The notes below the pieces were generated by a model. It was given only the letters and a program-made list of their open reading frames with translations. It was not told the DNA's origin and made no database searches. Source: JAGWRI01 sp963728785 (GTDB lineage: Bacteria > Gemmatimonadota > Gemmatimonadetes > Gemmatimonadales > Gemmatimonadaceae). From it: a DNA stretch of 64,000 nt. This document shows, in pieces, positions 32,928-41,405 of the stretch. The stretch is taken from positions 120,547-184,546 of the forward strand of contig CAVSKV010000003.1 of the NCBI GenBank assembly GCA_963728785.1. The letters run 5' to 3'. Each line of letters opens with the position of its first letter. Position 1 is the first letter of the stretch. A program made the translations under genes and the position numbers.

Positions 32928-33830
32928 CTAGTCCGGTTCGACGTGCACCACCACTTCGGCGCTACCCGCCACGCGGGCCACCGCCAATTCCACCGCGTCG
33001 GCGAGCGCGTGCGCGTGTTCCACGGTCGATGCACCGTCCACCACGATCGTCATCTCCACGAACAGCTGCCCTGAAGGCGTGGCACGCGAACGCACGGTAC
33101 GAACGTCGCAAATCCCGGAAATGGAGGTAGCGATGCGACGCAGTTCGGCGGCGTCCATGCCACGGGCGTCCACCAGGATCGGCACCGACCGCCGCAGGAT
33201 CCGCCAGCCCGTCCAGGCGATGAGCAAGGCGACGGCGATGCCCAGGAATGCGTCGGCGCGCGGGGCTCCGGCCCGCGTCAACAGGAGCGAGGCGAGGGCG
33301 AGCAGGGTCACATAGATGTCGCTCGACGTGTGCGCCGCATCGGCCGTGAGGAAGGCGCTCTCCAGCGCGCGGCCGCGCCCACGCTCGTACCACACGATGC
33401 CCGCGTTCACGACGAGGGTGACGGCCAGCACGCCGACCTCGGTCATCGACGCGGTATGCGGGTTCCTGGCGTGCACCAGCGACTGCACCGCCCCGCGCAG
33501 CAGTTCGAAGCAGGAAATGGAGAGAAACCCGACGATGCCGATCGTCCCGATCGTCTCGAACTTCGAATGGCCGTACGGATGGTCCTCATCGGGCGCGCGG
33601 GCCGCGATCGCCACCAGCGTCATGCCGATCACGTTGTTGAGGAGGTCGAGCCCCGACTCCAGTGCCGCGCCCAGTACGGCCAGCGCGTGGGTGCGCACCC
33701 CGACCGCCAGCTTCACGGCTACTACCAGCGCGTTGAGCACCAGGACCGCGCGCAGCACGCGCCGCACGGCGGCGCTCCGCGCGTTGCTGTTCGGCGGGGC
33801 GCCGTCCGCTGATTGAGTTCCATTGGCCAC
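32928..33830 (-). CDS. Cation diffusion facilitator (CDF) family transporter
   Basis: A 300-residue CDF metal/proton antiporter. Six membrane segments are expected from ~22 to ~215. Metal-site residues can be seen in ALESGLDLLNNVIG (helix 2, Asp) and HTSSDIYVTLLA (helix 5, His-x-x-x-Asp). The PDEDHPYGHSKFETIG loop is the CDF signature. The C-terminal ~80 residues form the ferredoxin-like cytosolic domain (VEMTIVVDGASTVEHAHALADAVE). It likely exports Zn, Co, Fe or Mn. The GTG at 33830 lies 6 nt after a promoter -10 box, so it is probably read from a leaderless mRNA. Confidence 0.92.
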   Translation of the reverse strand: MANGTQSADGAPPNSNARSAAVRRVLRAVLVLNALVVAVKLAVGVRTHALAVLGAALESGLDLLNNVIGMTLVAIAARAPDEDHPYGHSKFETIGTIGIVGFLSISCFELLRGAVQSLVHARNPHTASMTEVGVLAVTLVVNAGIVWYERGRGRALESAFLTADAAHTSSDIYVTLLALASLLLTRAGAPRADAFLGIAVALLIAWTGWRILRRSVPILVDARGMDAAELRRIATSISGICDVRTVRSRATPSGQLFVEMTIVVDGASTVEHAHALADAVELAVARVAGSAEVVVHVEPD

Positions 33831-33836
33831 GCGCGC

Positions 33837-33865
33837 ATCTTGCCGGGTCACCAGCCTCCCGTCAA
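33837..33865 (-). promoter_or_regulatory. Leaderless-type promoter of the CDF gene
   Basis: Minus strand: TTGACG (33860-33865), 17-nt spacer, CAAGAT (33837-33842), then 6 nt to the GTG at 33830. No Shine-Dalgarno is possible in that gap. Confidence 0.5.
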
Positions 33866-33880
33866 CCGCCGCCGCACCCG

Positions 33881-34657
33881 ATGCCCGAGCTTCCCGAAGT
33901 CGAACACGCCGTTCGCCTCCTGCGCCGTGCCGTCCGCGGGCGCACGATCGCGCGCGCCGACCTGCTGCACCCAAGTCTGCGGCGGCGGCTTGGCTCGGCC
34001 GCGTTGCGGGGCCTGGCCGGCGCCCGCATCGCCGAAGTGGAGCGCCGCGGCAAGCATCAACTGATCCGGCTGGCCGATGGGCGGGTGCTCCACGCGCACT
34101 TTCGCATGACCGGCGACTGGCTGGTGGAACCTCCCGGGGCCTCGCTCCCGCGGTTCGCCCGCGCCGTGTTCACGCTCGACGACGGGCGGCGGCTCGTGCT
34201 CCAAGACTCCCGCGCGCTGGCCACGCTCGACGTGCACGCGGCCGGGTCGCCGCCCGTGCTGGATCTTGGTGTCGAGCCGGCGGACGCCACGCTCACTCCC
34301 CAATATCTGCGGCCGCGGCTGGCCGCGCGGCACGGCCCGATCAAGCCGGTACTGCTCGACCAGCGCGTCATCGCGGGCCTCGGCAACATCTACGCGGCCG
34401 AAGCGCTGTGGCGCGCCCGGATCAGCCCCCGGGCCCGCGCGTCGTCCCTGTCGCGGCCGCGCCTGGCGGTGCTCATCGCGGCCATCCGTGCCGTGATCAC
34501 GCGCGCGACCGGCGCCCGGTACACCGAGGTCGGCGCGGCCCGGCTCAACGTGTACGACCGCGAAGGACGTGCCTGCCGCCGCTGCGGCACACCGATCACC
34601 CGCATCGTGCAGGCCGGGCGGTCGACGTACTTCTGCCGTGCATGCCAGCGGCGCTGA
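33881..34657 (+). CDS. mutM: Formamidopyrimidine-DNA glycosylase (Fpg/MutM family)
   Basis: A 258-residue bifunctional glycosylase/AP lyase that removes oxidised purines such as 8-oxoguanine. The N-terminal PELPEVE contains the catalytic Pro2 and Glu3 after Met removal. The helix-two-turn-helix has VIAGLGNIYAAEALW, and the C-terminal zinc finger is C-x2-C-x16-C-x2-C (CRRCGTPI...YFCRAC). Slightly shorter than the usual ~270. The damage-capping loop is not diagnostic, so a Nei-like specificity cannot be ruled out. It diverges from the CDF gene. Confidence 0.93.
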   Translation: MPELPEVEHAVRLLRRAVRGRTIARADLLHPSLRRRLGSAALRGLAGARIAEVERRGKHQLIRLADGRVLHAHFRMTGDWLVEPPGASLPRFARAVFTLDDGRRLVLQDSRALATLDVHAAGSPPVLDLGVEPADATLTPQYLRPRLAARHGPIKPVLLDQRVIAGLGNIYAAEALWRARISPRARASSLSRPRLAVLIAAIRAVITRATGARYTEVGAARLNVYDREGRACRRCGTPITRIVQAGRSTYFCRACQRR

Positions 34658-34663
34658 GTCGAT

Positions 34664-35833
34664 TCAGTCCACCGCTTCGAGGATTGCACCTTTGATGTAA
34701 CCGGTTTCCGGGATGGTGAGGATCTCGGGATGATCGACCGGCTGGCCGACGAACTCGCGCAACGCGAGGCGCCGTCCCGAGTCGGCGGCCGCGGCTTCGA
34801 GCATTTCCAGAAAGCGCGGCTTGGAAAGGTGAAAGCTGCAACTGGCGGTGAACAGGACGCCGCCCGGTGCCAGCAGGCGCATGGCGCGCAGGTTCACCTC
34901 CTTGTATCCGCGGATGCCGGCGCCGAGGGCAGCCTTGGTCTTGGCAAACGCCGGCGGGTCGAGCACGATCGTATCGAATCGCTGGCGCTCGCGTTCGGCC
35001 GCCTTCAGGTAGTCGAACGCGTTGGCTTCGAGAAATTCGACGTTCGCAAACCCGTTCAGCGCGGCGTTCTCGCGCGCCCGCGCGAGCGCAGCAGCCGAGC
35101 TGTCCAGGGCGAGCACGGTATCGGCTCGCCCGGCAAGATGGAGCGCGAACGAGCCGTGGTAGCTGAAGCAGTCCAGGGCACGGCCGCGCGCCAGTGCGCC
35201 AATGCGCGCGCGGTTCTCGCGCTGGTCAAGAAACGCCCCGGTCTTCTGACCGTCCCAGGGCGCGGCCAGGTAGCGAACGCCGTGCTCGATCACCTCGATC
35301 CGGCGCGGCACGTCGCCGTACAACAACTCCACGCTGCGCGGCAGCCCCTCCTTGTCACGCAGCGAAACGTCGTTGCGCGCCAGAATGCCATCGGGGGCGA
35401 CCAGGGAGCGGAGTGCCTCGACCACTTCCGCGCGGACCGATTCGAGGCCGGCGCTCATGAACTGCACCACGAGCCACCGGTCGTACCGGTCGCAGACGAG
35501 AGAGGGCAGGCCGTCTCCCTCGCCGTGAATCAAGCGATAGGCACTTGCCGAGTTGCGCAGCGACGCGCGCCGCTCGAGGGCGGCACCGATGCGCTCGCGC
35601 CACCAACGGGCGTCGATGGGCGACTCGGCGCGACGCGACAGCAACCGCAACGAGATCTCGGATTTTGGGCTCCAGAGCGCCCAACCGATCGGTTTGCCAC
35701 GCTGGTCCCGGACGGCCACCACGCCGGCCGGCGCGCCGGGGCGGGAGTCGACGTCACTGCGATAGATCCAGGGATGGCCGTGGTCCCACCGCCGGACGCC
35801 CTTTGCGGATACGACGGCGAACTCGGCGGGCAT
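34664..35833 (-). CDS. RlmI-like 23S rRNA (cytosine) methyltransferase
   Basis: A 389-residue class I methyltransferase with an N-terminal PUA-like RNA-binding domain (AVVSAKGVRRWDHGHPWIYRSDV) and a C-terminal Rossmann domain (RALDCFSYHGSFALHLA motif I; LDPPAFAKTK motif IV; FTASCSFHL motif VI with a Cys). This is the RlmI/YccW layout, which makes m5C1962 in E. coli 23S rRNA. The ATG at 35833 starts 5 nt after mltG; a TTG at 35842 would overlap the mltG stop (TTGA) and is an alternative. It is the last gene of rho-ruvX-mltG-rlmI. Confidence 0.88.
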   Translation of the reverse strand: MPAEFAVVSAKGVRRWDHGHPWIYRSDVDSRPGAPAGVVAVRDQRGKPIGWALWSPKSEISLRLLSRRAESPIDARWWRERIGAALERRASLRNSASAYRLIHGEGDGLPSLVCDRYDRWLVVQFMSAGLESVRAEVVEALRSLVAPDGILARNDVSLRDKEGLPRSVELLYGDVPRRIEVIEHGVRYLAAPWDGQKTGAFLDQRENRARIGALARGRALDCFSYHGSFALHLAGRADTVLALDSSAAALARARENAALNGFANVEFLEANAFDYLKAAERERQRFDTIVLDPPAFAKTKAALGAGIRGYKEVNLRAMRLLAPGGVLFTASCSFHLSKPRFLEMLEAAAADSGRRLALREFVGQPVDHPEILTIPETGYIKGAILEAVD

Positions 35834-35838
35834 GGCGG

Positions 35839-36882
35839 TCAACCCGACGTCCTGACCGGCGCGCGCGCGGCGCTCGTGTCGCGTCCTGCCTTGGGCTTCT
35901 TGCCCAGCGCGTCGCGTTCACGGCGCACGTCGACCACGGCGGCTTCGTGCCCCCGGTAATCCACGCGGAATTCGTGGTGGCCGTCCCGCGCCGCGACGAA
36001 GTACTTGTACGGGACATTGGCTGGGTAGAGCGCTGCCAGGATGCTCGCCCGGCCGGGGGACGCGATTGGTCCCGGCGGCAGGCCGGGATGACGGTACGTG
36101 TTGTACGGCGACTTCACCTTGAGGTCCTTGAAGAGAAGCCGGTTCTCGTGCGCGGACAGGGCGTACTGCACGGTGGGATCGGCCTGCAGCAGCATGCCGG
36201 CACGCAGCCGGTTCATGTACACGGCGGCAATCACCGGGCGTTCCTCGGGAAGCTTGGCTTCCTTCTCCACGATCGACGCCAACGTCATCACGTCGTTGCG
36301 TGACATGCCGATGGTATCAAGGCGCGCCGTCCATTGTGGCTTCCATTCGTGCTCGAAACGGCGCTCCATGGCGGCCACGGCCTGGCGTGCGGTGGTGCCT
36401 TCGGAAAAGGTGTACGTATCGGGAAAGAGGTATCCCTCGAGGGTCGGCGTGGGCAGGTCGAGCCGATCGAGCAGCGCGGAATCCCGCACGGCGGCGAGCA
36501 CGGAGTCTTCGGGCATGCCGAGCTTCTGGGCGAGCAGCGGTCCGATCTGGCTGAGCGAGAATCCTTCGGGGATTATCACGGTGGCCACGAGGCCGCGTCC
36601 GGCACGCAGCATGTCGAGCACCGTGCCCCACCTGTCGCCGCGGCGCAGCTCGTAGGTGCCGGCCTTGATGCGGCGGTCGCCGCCGCGCAACCAGGCGTAG
36701 GCGCGGAACCAGCGCGCCCACCGGATCACGCCGGCGCTGGCCAGCGAGTCGGCGGCCACGCGTACCGAAGCACCGGTCGGCACGATCACACGCGCCGTCG
36801 ACGCGTCGTTGGTGGCGCAGGCGGAAAGCGCGAGACCGACGGCCAGGCCGACCGCGGCGCGGGCGATGCGATTACGCGTCAT
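35839..36882 (-). CDS. mltG: Endolytic transglycosylase MltG, lipoprotein form
   Basis: A 347-residue YceG-like enzyme that cuts nascent glycan strands and sets their length. The LysM-like subdomain (~60-110) contains RIKAGTYELRRGDRW. The catalytic domain has the expected Glu in LASIVEKEAKLPEERP and then VYMNRLRAGMLLQADPTVQYAL. Unlike typical MltG, which has an N-terminal membrane helix, this N-terminus ends in a lipobox, ALSAC (Cys22), predicting a lipid anchor. The ATG at 36882 lies inside the end of ruvX (11-nt overlap). The same ruvX-mltG neighbourhood is common. Confidence 0.9.
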   Translation of the reverse strand: MTRNRIARAAVGLAVGLALSACATNDASTARVIVPTGASVRVAADSLASAGVIRWARWFRAYAWLRGGDRRIKAGTYELRRGDRWGTVLDMLRAGRGLVATVIIPEGFSLSQIGPLLAQKLGMPEDSVLAAVRDSALLDRLDLPTPTLEGYLFPDTYTFSEGTTARQAVAAMERRFEHEWKPQWTARLDTIGMSRNDVMTLASIVEKEAKLPEERPVIAAVYMNRLRAGMLLQADPTVQYALSAHENRLLFKDLKVKSPYNTYRHPGLPPGPIASPGRASILAALYPANVPYKYFVAARDGHHEFRVDYRGHEAAVVDVRRERDALGKKPKAGRDTSAARAPVRTSG

Positions 36883-37303
36883 GGCGCAGAGCATGCTGCA
36901 GCAGCACGGTGGCGGCCAGGGCATCCACGTCCCCTTTGCGGCCGCGCGTGGAGCCGCCCATCTCGTGCACCGCGCGGAGCGCCGCGGCCGTGGTGAACCG
37001 CTCGTCGAGCAGGCGCACGGGCATGCCGGTGCGTTTGGCCAGCTCGTCGGCCACACGCCGGACTTCGGTGGCGCGGGGCGTCTCGTTGCCGGCGCCGTCG
37101 AGGGGCAGCCCGACCACGAAGGCGCGGGCTTCCAACGCCTGGCCGCGGCGGATGAGTTCAGCAATCGGCGGGCGCTTGCCCGCGCGCCGCACGATGAATC
37201 CGGCGGGCGACGCAATCGTACCCGTAGGATCGCTGATCGCGAGCCCGATACGCCGCTCGCCCCAGTCCACGGCCAGCCACCGGCCCCGGTCCGCGGCGGC
37301 CAC
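36872..37303 (-). CDS. ruvX: RuvX/YqgF RNase H-fold protein
   Basis: A 143-residue YqgF-family protein: pre-16S rRNA nuclease and proposed Holliday junction resolvase. The N-terminal LAVDWGERRIGLAISDPTG contains the first catalytic Asp; VVGLPLDGAG and LLDERFTT are the next family motifs, and GDVDALAATVLLQ near the end holds the last Asp. Normal length. The GTG start lies 2 nt after the rho stop, so expression depends on rho. Confidence 0.92.
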   Translation of the reverse strand: MAAADRGRWLAVDWGERRIGLAISDPTGTIASPAGFIVRRAGKRPPIAELIRRGQALEARAFVVGLPLDGAGNETPRATEVRRVADELAKRTGMPVRLLDERFTTAAALRAVHEMGGSTRGRKGDVDALAATVLLQHALRHDA

Positions 37304-37305
37304 GA

Positions 37306-38589
37306 TCAGCCGCCCTGCGCCATCTGCATGAAGAATTCCTTGTTGTTCTTGGACCGCGACATCTGCTTGAGCAGGAATTCGATCGCTTCGGTTTCGGGCA
37401 TGTCGCCGAGGAACGTGCGGAGCAGCGTCACGCGGTTGAGCTCTTCCTTGGTGAACAGCAGTTCTTCCTTGCGCGTGCCAGAGCGGTTGATGTCGATGGC
37501 GGGGTAGATGCGGCGCTCGGCGATCTTGCGGTCGAGGATGAGTTCCATGTTGCCGGTGCCCTTGAATTCCTCGAAGATCACCTCGTCCATCCGCGAGCCG
37601 GTTTCGACCAGGGCGGTGCCGATGATGGTCAGTGAGCCGCCGTTCTCGATGTTACGGGCCGCGCCGAAGAACTTCTTTGGTTTTTCGAGCGCGTTCACGT
37701 CCACGCCGCCCGACATGATCTTGCCCGAGTGCGGCATGACGGCGTTGTGGGCCCGGCCGAGGCGGGTGATCGAGTCGAGCAGGATGACCACGTCCTTCTT
37801 GCTTTCCACGAGACGCCGGGCCTTCTCGATCACCATGTCCGCCACCTGCACGTGGCGCTGCGGCGGCTCGTCGAACGTGGAGCTGATCACCTCACCGCGC
37901 ACCGTGAACCTCATGTCGGTGACCTCTTCGGGGCGCTCGTCGATGAGCAGCACGATGAGGACGACTTCGGGGTAATTCTCGGCGATCGCATTGGCGATCT
38001 TCTGGAGCAGAATCGTCTTGCCGGCGCGCGGCGGTGACACGATCAGGCCGCGCTGGCCCTTGCCGATGGGCGCGATCAGATCCATCACGCGCATGCTGAG
38101 GTCACCGCTCTTGAGCTCGAGGCGCAGCCGTCCGTCGGGGTAGCGCGGCCGCAGGCTGTCGAACGGCACGCGCTCCTTGGCCAGGTCGGGGTCGTCGCCG
38201 TTGACCGATTCGACCTTGAGCAGGGCCAGATAGCGCTCCCATTCCTTGGGCGGGCGCACCTGCCCCTGGACCGTGTCTCCCGTCTGGAGGCCGAACCGCT
38301 TGACCTGCGACGGTGACACGTAGATGTCGTCGGGGCCGGCCAGGTAGTTGTAGTCCTGGCTGCGCAAGAAACCGTATCCCTCGGGCAGCACTTCGAGCAC
38401 GCCCGACCCGGTGAGCAGCGCCCCGCCGGCCAGCAGCGCCTGCTCGATCCGGAACGTGAGATCGTGGCGCTCCAGACTCTCCACATCGGCGAGCTCCAGC
38501 TCCTCCGCCATCTCCAGGAGGGCGGGGAGCGTCTTGCGCTTGAGCTCGGCGATGCTGACGAGCGCCTGGGAGGAAATCGGCAATGACAT
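37306..38589 (-). CDS. rho: Transcription termination factor Rho
   Basis: A 427-residue hexameric RNA helicase that ends transcription at unstructured C-rich RNA. Residues 1-50 are the helical N-domain, ~60-130 the RNA-binding cold-shock-like domain (EGYGFLRSQDYNYLAGPDDIYVS), and the rest the ATPase: Walker A SPPRAGKTILLQ, Walker B VVILLDSITRLGRA, the Q-loop VDVNALEKPKKFF and the R-loop GGSLTIIGTALVETGSRMDEV. No N-terminal Asp/Arg-rich insertion of the kind seen in actinobacterial Rho is present. It leads the rho-ruvX-mltG-rlmI operon. Confidence 0.97.
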   Translation of the reverse strand: MSLPISSQALVSIAELKRKTLPALLEMAEELELADVESLERHDLTFRIEQALLAGGALLTGSGVLEVLPEGYGFLRSQDYNYLAGPDDIYVSPSQVKRFGLQTGDTVQGQVRPPKEWERYLALLKVESVNGDDPDLAKERVPFDSLRPRYPDGRLRLELKSGDLSMRVMDLIAPIGKGQRGLIVSPPRAGKTILLQKIANAIAENYPEVVLIVLLIDERPEEVTDMRFTVRGEVISSTFDEPPQRHVQVADMVIEKARRLVESKKDVVILLDSITRLGRAHNAVMPHSGKIMSGGVDVNALEKPKKFFGAARNIENGGSLTIIGTALVETGSRMDEVIFEEFKGTGNMELILDRKIAERRIYPAIDINRSGTRKEELLFTKEELNRVTLLRTFLGDMPETEAIEFLLKQMSRSKNNKEFFMQMAQGG

Positions 38590-38699
38590 GACGGCGGCTA
38601 ACGGCTGACGGCGAACGACTGACCGCAGAAGGGGGTGGGTGGGTCGGCGTCGATGCGGAATCGACGGTGCGGTCCGCCGGGAAGCGCCTCGGACCGGAT

Positions 38700-38721
38700 G
38701 CGCCCGGGACCCGCCGGGCGC
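38700..38721 (-). terminator. Hairpin downstream of tRNA-Arg
   Basis: Arms GCGCCCGG (38700-38707) and CCGGGCGC (38714-38721) with a 6-nt loop, 26 nt after the 3' end of the tRNA. No U-tract on the minus strand. Confidence 0.4.
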
Positions 38722-38747
38722 GGAACGGCATGGGAGGTGGGGTATGA

Positions 38748-38821
38748 TGCGCGCGACAGGATTCGAACCTGCGACCTTCGGCTCCGGAGGCCGACGCTCT
38801 ATCCAGCTGAGCTACGCGCGC
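38748..38821 (-). tRNA. tRNA-Arg, anticodon CCG
   Basis: A 74-nt cloverleaf. The acceptor stem is GCGCGCG/CGCGCGC with discriminator A; the D-arm contains TAGCTCAGCTGGATAGAG; the anticodon stem is TCGGC/GCCGA with loop CTCCGGA (anticodon CCG, reads CGG); the T-arm has GGTTCGAATCC. CCA is not encoded. A good promoter lies just upstream. Confidence 0.96.
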
Positions 38822-38833
38822 AGATAGAACCGT

Positions 38834-38862
38834 AACCTAGCCGGGCTGCAGAGAGGGTTCAA
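38834..38862 (-). promoter_or_regulatory. Promoter of tRNA-Arg
   Basis: Minus strand: TTGAAC (38857-38862), 17-nt spacer, TAGGTT (38834-38839), 12 nt before the mature 5' end. Between here and the carbamoyltransferase start (39026) I see no gene; a TATTAT box near 38926 may be part of that gene's promoter. Confidence 0.6.
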
Positions 38863-39025
38863 GCGAGCCGATTCGCGGTTGCTCATCCTCACTCGTGCGG
38901 CCTATCGAGGCAGCGGGGGCGGGCCTATTATGCGTGACGGTCCACCGCGCGCCCGGGGTCCGTGCGTCGGGCGTCCCACCGCCGGTGGTCCTCCCCCGCC
39001 ACCTGCTCCCTCCCAACCACGGTCC

Positions 39026-40846
39026 GTGCCGCGTTTCGTCCTGAGCATCTCCGCGTTCTACCACGACAGCGCCGCGTGCATCCTGCGCGACGGGGAGATC
39101 GTCGCCGCGGCCCAGGAGGAGCGCTTCTCCCGCCTCAAGGGAGACGAAGCGTTTCCGGCCCGGGCGATCGCCTATTGCCTGAGCGCCGCCGGCATTGACG
39201 CCGGCGTCCTCGAGGCCGTCGCGTTCTACGACAAGCCGCTGCTCAAGCTCGACCGCGTGTTCGAGACCTTTCTCTGGACTGCCCCTTCCGGGTTCGCCTC
39301 ATTCCGCCACGGCGCCCCGCTCTGGGCACGCGACCGGCTCGACATCGAACGCACCATCCGCCACGGCCTTGACCGCTACGAGGGGCGCGTGTTGTTCACC
39401 GAGCACCACGAGTCGCACGCCGCCAGCGCGTTCTATCCGTCGCCGTTCCACCGCGCCGCCATTCTCACCGTCGACGGCGTGGGTGAATGGGCCACGGCGT
39501 CCATTGGCGTGGGCCACGAGGGCGGCATCGAGCTGCGCCGGGAACTCCATTGGCCCGATTCCCTGGGGCTGCTCTATTCAGCGTTCACATATCACGCCGG
39601 CTTCAAGGTCAACTCCGGCGAATACAAACTGATGGGACTCGCGCCCTACGGCGAGCCCCGGTACGTGGACGCGATCTACCGGGAACTGGTGGACCTGCGC
39701 GACGACGGATCGTTCACGCTCAATCAGCAGTACTTCAACTACCTGGGCGGGCTCACGATGACGAACGACGCCTTCTCGGCGCTGTTCGACGGACCAACGC
39801 GAAAGCCGGAGTCCGCCCTCACCCAGCGCGAGATGGATCTGGCCCGGTCGGTGCAGGACGTGTGCGAGGAGATCGTCTTGCGCATGGCCCGCGCGGCGCG
39901 GCACGAAACCGGCGAGGTGAATCTCTGCCTCGCGGGCGGGGTCGCCCTCAATGCGGTGGCCAACGGCAAGCTTCGGCGCGCCAGGATCTTCGATCGTGTG
40001 TGGGTGCAGCCCGCGGCGGGCGACGCCGGCGGCGCGCTGGGCGCCGCGTTCATGGCCTGGCACCAGTATCTGGACGCGCCGCGGACGGCCGACGGGATAC
40101 ACGACGGCATGCACGGCGCGCTGCTCGGGCCTTCGTTCAGCAGCGACGAGACCGAGTTCGACCTGCTGAAGCTGGGCGCCAGGTGGCAGCGCTTCGATCG
40201 GCAAGGCGCCGTGGACCGGGCGGCCGAGTTGCTGGCCGCGGGGCAGGTGATCGGCTGGTTCGACGGCGCCATGGAGTTCGGCCCGCGCGCGCTGGGCGCC
40301 CGGAGCATCCTGGCCGACGCGCGTGATCCCGGCATGCAGGCCCGCATCAACCTCAAGGTGAAGTTCCGGGAGGGATTCCGCCCGTTCGCACCGAGCGTGC
40401 TCGTCGAGAACGCCAGGGAGTACTTCGACATGGAGGGTGAATCGCCCTACATGCTGTTCGTCGAACCCGTCCGCGAGGAGCGGCGGATTCCGATCACGGC
40501 GGACGACGCCAGTTGGGGCATCGAGCGGCTCAACGAACCACGCTCCGATATCCCGGCGGTCACCCATCTCGACTACTCGGCGCGCCTCCAGACCGTGACT
40601 GCCGAGCGCAGCCCAGGCCTCCACGCCGTGCTGCATGCGTTCGCTGGCCGCACCGGTTGTCCTCTGCTGGTCAATACATCCTTCAACGTGCGGGGGGAAC
40701 CCATCGTCTGTACGCCCGCCGATGCGTACGACTGCTTCATGCGCACCAACCTCGACGCGCTCGTCATGCCCCCATTCGTGCTGCTCAAACGCGATCAACC
40801 CGTTCAGGATCTCGCGCAATGGCATCGTCCGCTCCAACTCGATTGA
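39026..40846 (+). CDS. Carbamoyltransferase (NodU/CmcH/SxtI family)
   Basis: A 606-residue O-carbamoyltransferase. The family makes carbamoyl-adenylate from carbamoyl phosphate and ATP, then transfers the carbamoyl group to a hydroxyl or amine of a sugar or secondary metabolite. N-terminal Kae1-like domain: LSISAFYHDSAACIL, EHHESHAASAFYPSPF (metal-binding His), VDGVGEWAT and CLAGGVALNAVANGK. The C-terminal YrdC-like half has GPRALGARSILADARDPGMQARINLKVKFREGFRPFAPSV and LLVNTSFNVRGEPIV. The GTG at 39026 starts the conserved region; no good RBS is seen. It leads the SxtI-J-K-like cassette, and the next gene starts inside its end. Confidence 0.93.
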   Translation: MPRFVLSISAFYHDSAACILRDGEIVAAAQEERFSRLKGDEAFPARAIAYCLSAAGIDAGVLEAVAFYDKPLLKLDRVFETFLWTAPSGFASFRHGAPLWARDRLDIERTIRHGLDRYEGRVLFTEHHESHAASAFYPSPFHRAAILTVDGVGEWATASIGVGHEGGIELRRELHWPDSLGLLYSAFTYHAGFKVNSGEYKLMGLAPYGEPRYVDAIYRELVDLRDDGSFTLNQQYFNYLGGLTMTNDAFSALFDGPTRKPESALTQREMDLARSVQDVCEEIVLRMARAARHETGEVNLCLAGGVALNAVANGKLRRARIFDRVWVQPAAGDAGGALGAAFMAWHQYLDAPRTADGIHDGMHGALLGPSFSSDETEFDLLKLGARWQRFDRQGAVDRAAELLAAGQVIGWFDGAMEFGPRALGARSILADARDPGMQARINLKVKFREGFRPFAPSVLVENAREYFDMEGESPYMLFVEPVREERRIPITADDASWGIERLNEPRSDIPAVTHLDYSARLQTVTAERSPGLHAVLHAFAGRTGCPLLVNTSFNVRGEPIVCTPADAYDCFMRTNLDALVMPPFVLLKRDQPVQDLAQWHRPLQLD

Positions 40847-41232
40847 CCCGCGAGCAGGGAATGAAGTTCGCGTTCACGCTCGCCGCGGCGTTTTCCGTGC
40901 TGTCGGCGCTCCTCGCCTGGCGCCGGCGCGTGATCGGCGCCGAGGTGGCGTTCGCGCTGGGGTTCCTGCTGCTGGTGGTGGGGATCACCGTGCCGACTCA
41001 CCTCGGCCCGCTGGAACGCGCGTGGATGGAATTCGGCCGCCTTCTCTCGCGGGTAACGGCGCCGATCGCGCTCGGAACCATCTATCTTGTAACGTTGACG
41101 CCGGTCGGGTATCTGCGCCGAACGTTCGGCCGCAGCCCCCTGGCTCGGGATCCGGCGGCGTCGAGCTACTGGATTCCGTGCGCGCCGCGCGATGCCGAAG
41201 AACGGCACCGTGCGCTCGAGCGCCAGTTCTGA
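40819..41232 (+). CDS. SxtJ-family small membrane protein
   Basis: A 137-residue protein with three hydrophobic segments (~17-33, 42-62 and 78-97). The FAFTLAAAFSVLSALLAWRR start and the ...RYLRRTFGRSPL-type tail are those of the SxtJ family, named from the cyanobacterial saxitoxin cluster, where it follows the carbamoyltransferase SxtI. The molecular role is unknown; an association with the carbamoyltransferase at the membrane is inferred from constant linkage. ATG 40819 has AGGA 9 nt upstream and overlaps the previous gene by 28 nt; TTG 40843 (TTGA overlap) is an alternative start. Confidence 0.82.
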   Translation: MASSAPTRLTREQGMKFAFTLAAAFSVLSALLAWRRRVIGAEVAFALGFLLLVVGITVPTHLGPLERAWMEFGRLLSRVTAPIALGTIYLVTLTPVGYLRRTFGRSPLARDPAASSYWIPCAPRDAEERHRALERQF

Positions 41233-41246
41233 TCCGGAGACCCCCG

Positions 41247-41405
41247 ATGGCGTCACTGAACATCCTGCGGCAGCTCTGGGCTTTCATGAAGCAGCGCAAG
41301 AAACTCTGGCTGTTGCCGATCATCCTGATCCTCATTCTGGCGAGCGCGCTGCTGGTGCTCGTGCAGGGGTCGGCGCTGGCCCCCTTCATCTACTCCATCT
41401 TCTGA
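41247..41405 (+). CDS. DUF5989 (SxtK-like) single-pass membrane protein
   Basis: A 52-residue protein: amphipathic N-terminus LNILRQLWAFMKQRKKLWLLP, then one membrane helix of ~22 residues (IILILILASALLVLVQ...). This matches the small DUF5989/SxtK proteins that regularly follow SxtJ. GGAG lies 7 nt before the ATG. Its stop overlaps the next start (TGATG). Function unknown; always seen with carbamoyltransferase-SxtJ as far as I know. Confidence 0.85.
   Translation: MASLNILRQLWAFMKQRKKLWLLPIILILILASALLVLVQGSALAPFIYSIF

Noticed and set aside
38835..39025. Upstream extension of the carbamoyltransferase (frame open from 38879)
   Set aside because: The added ~49 residues are Arg/Pro/Gly-rich, cover the tRNA promoter region and lie outside the conserved family start.
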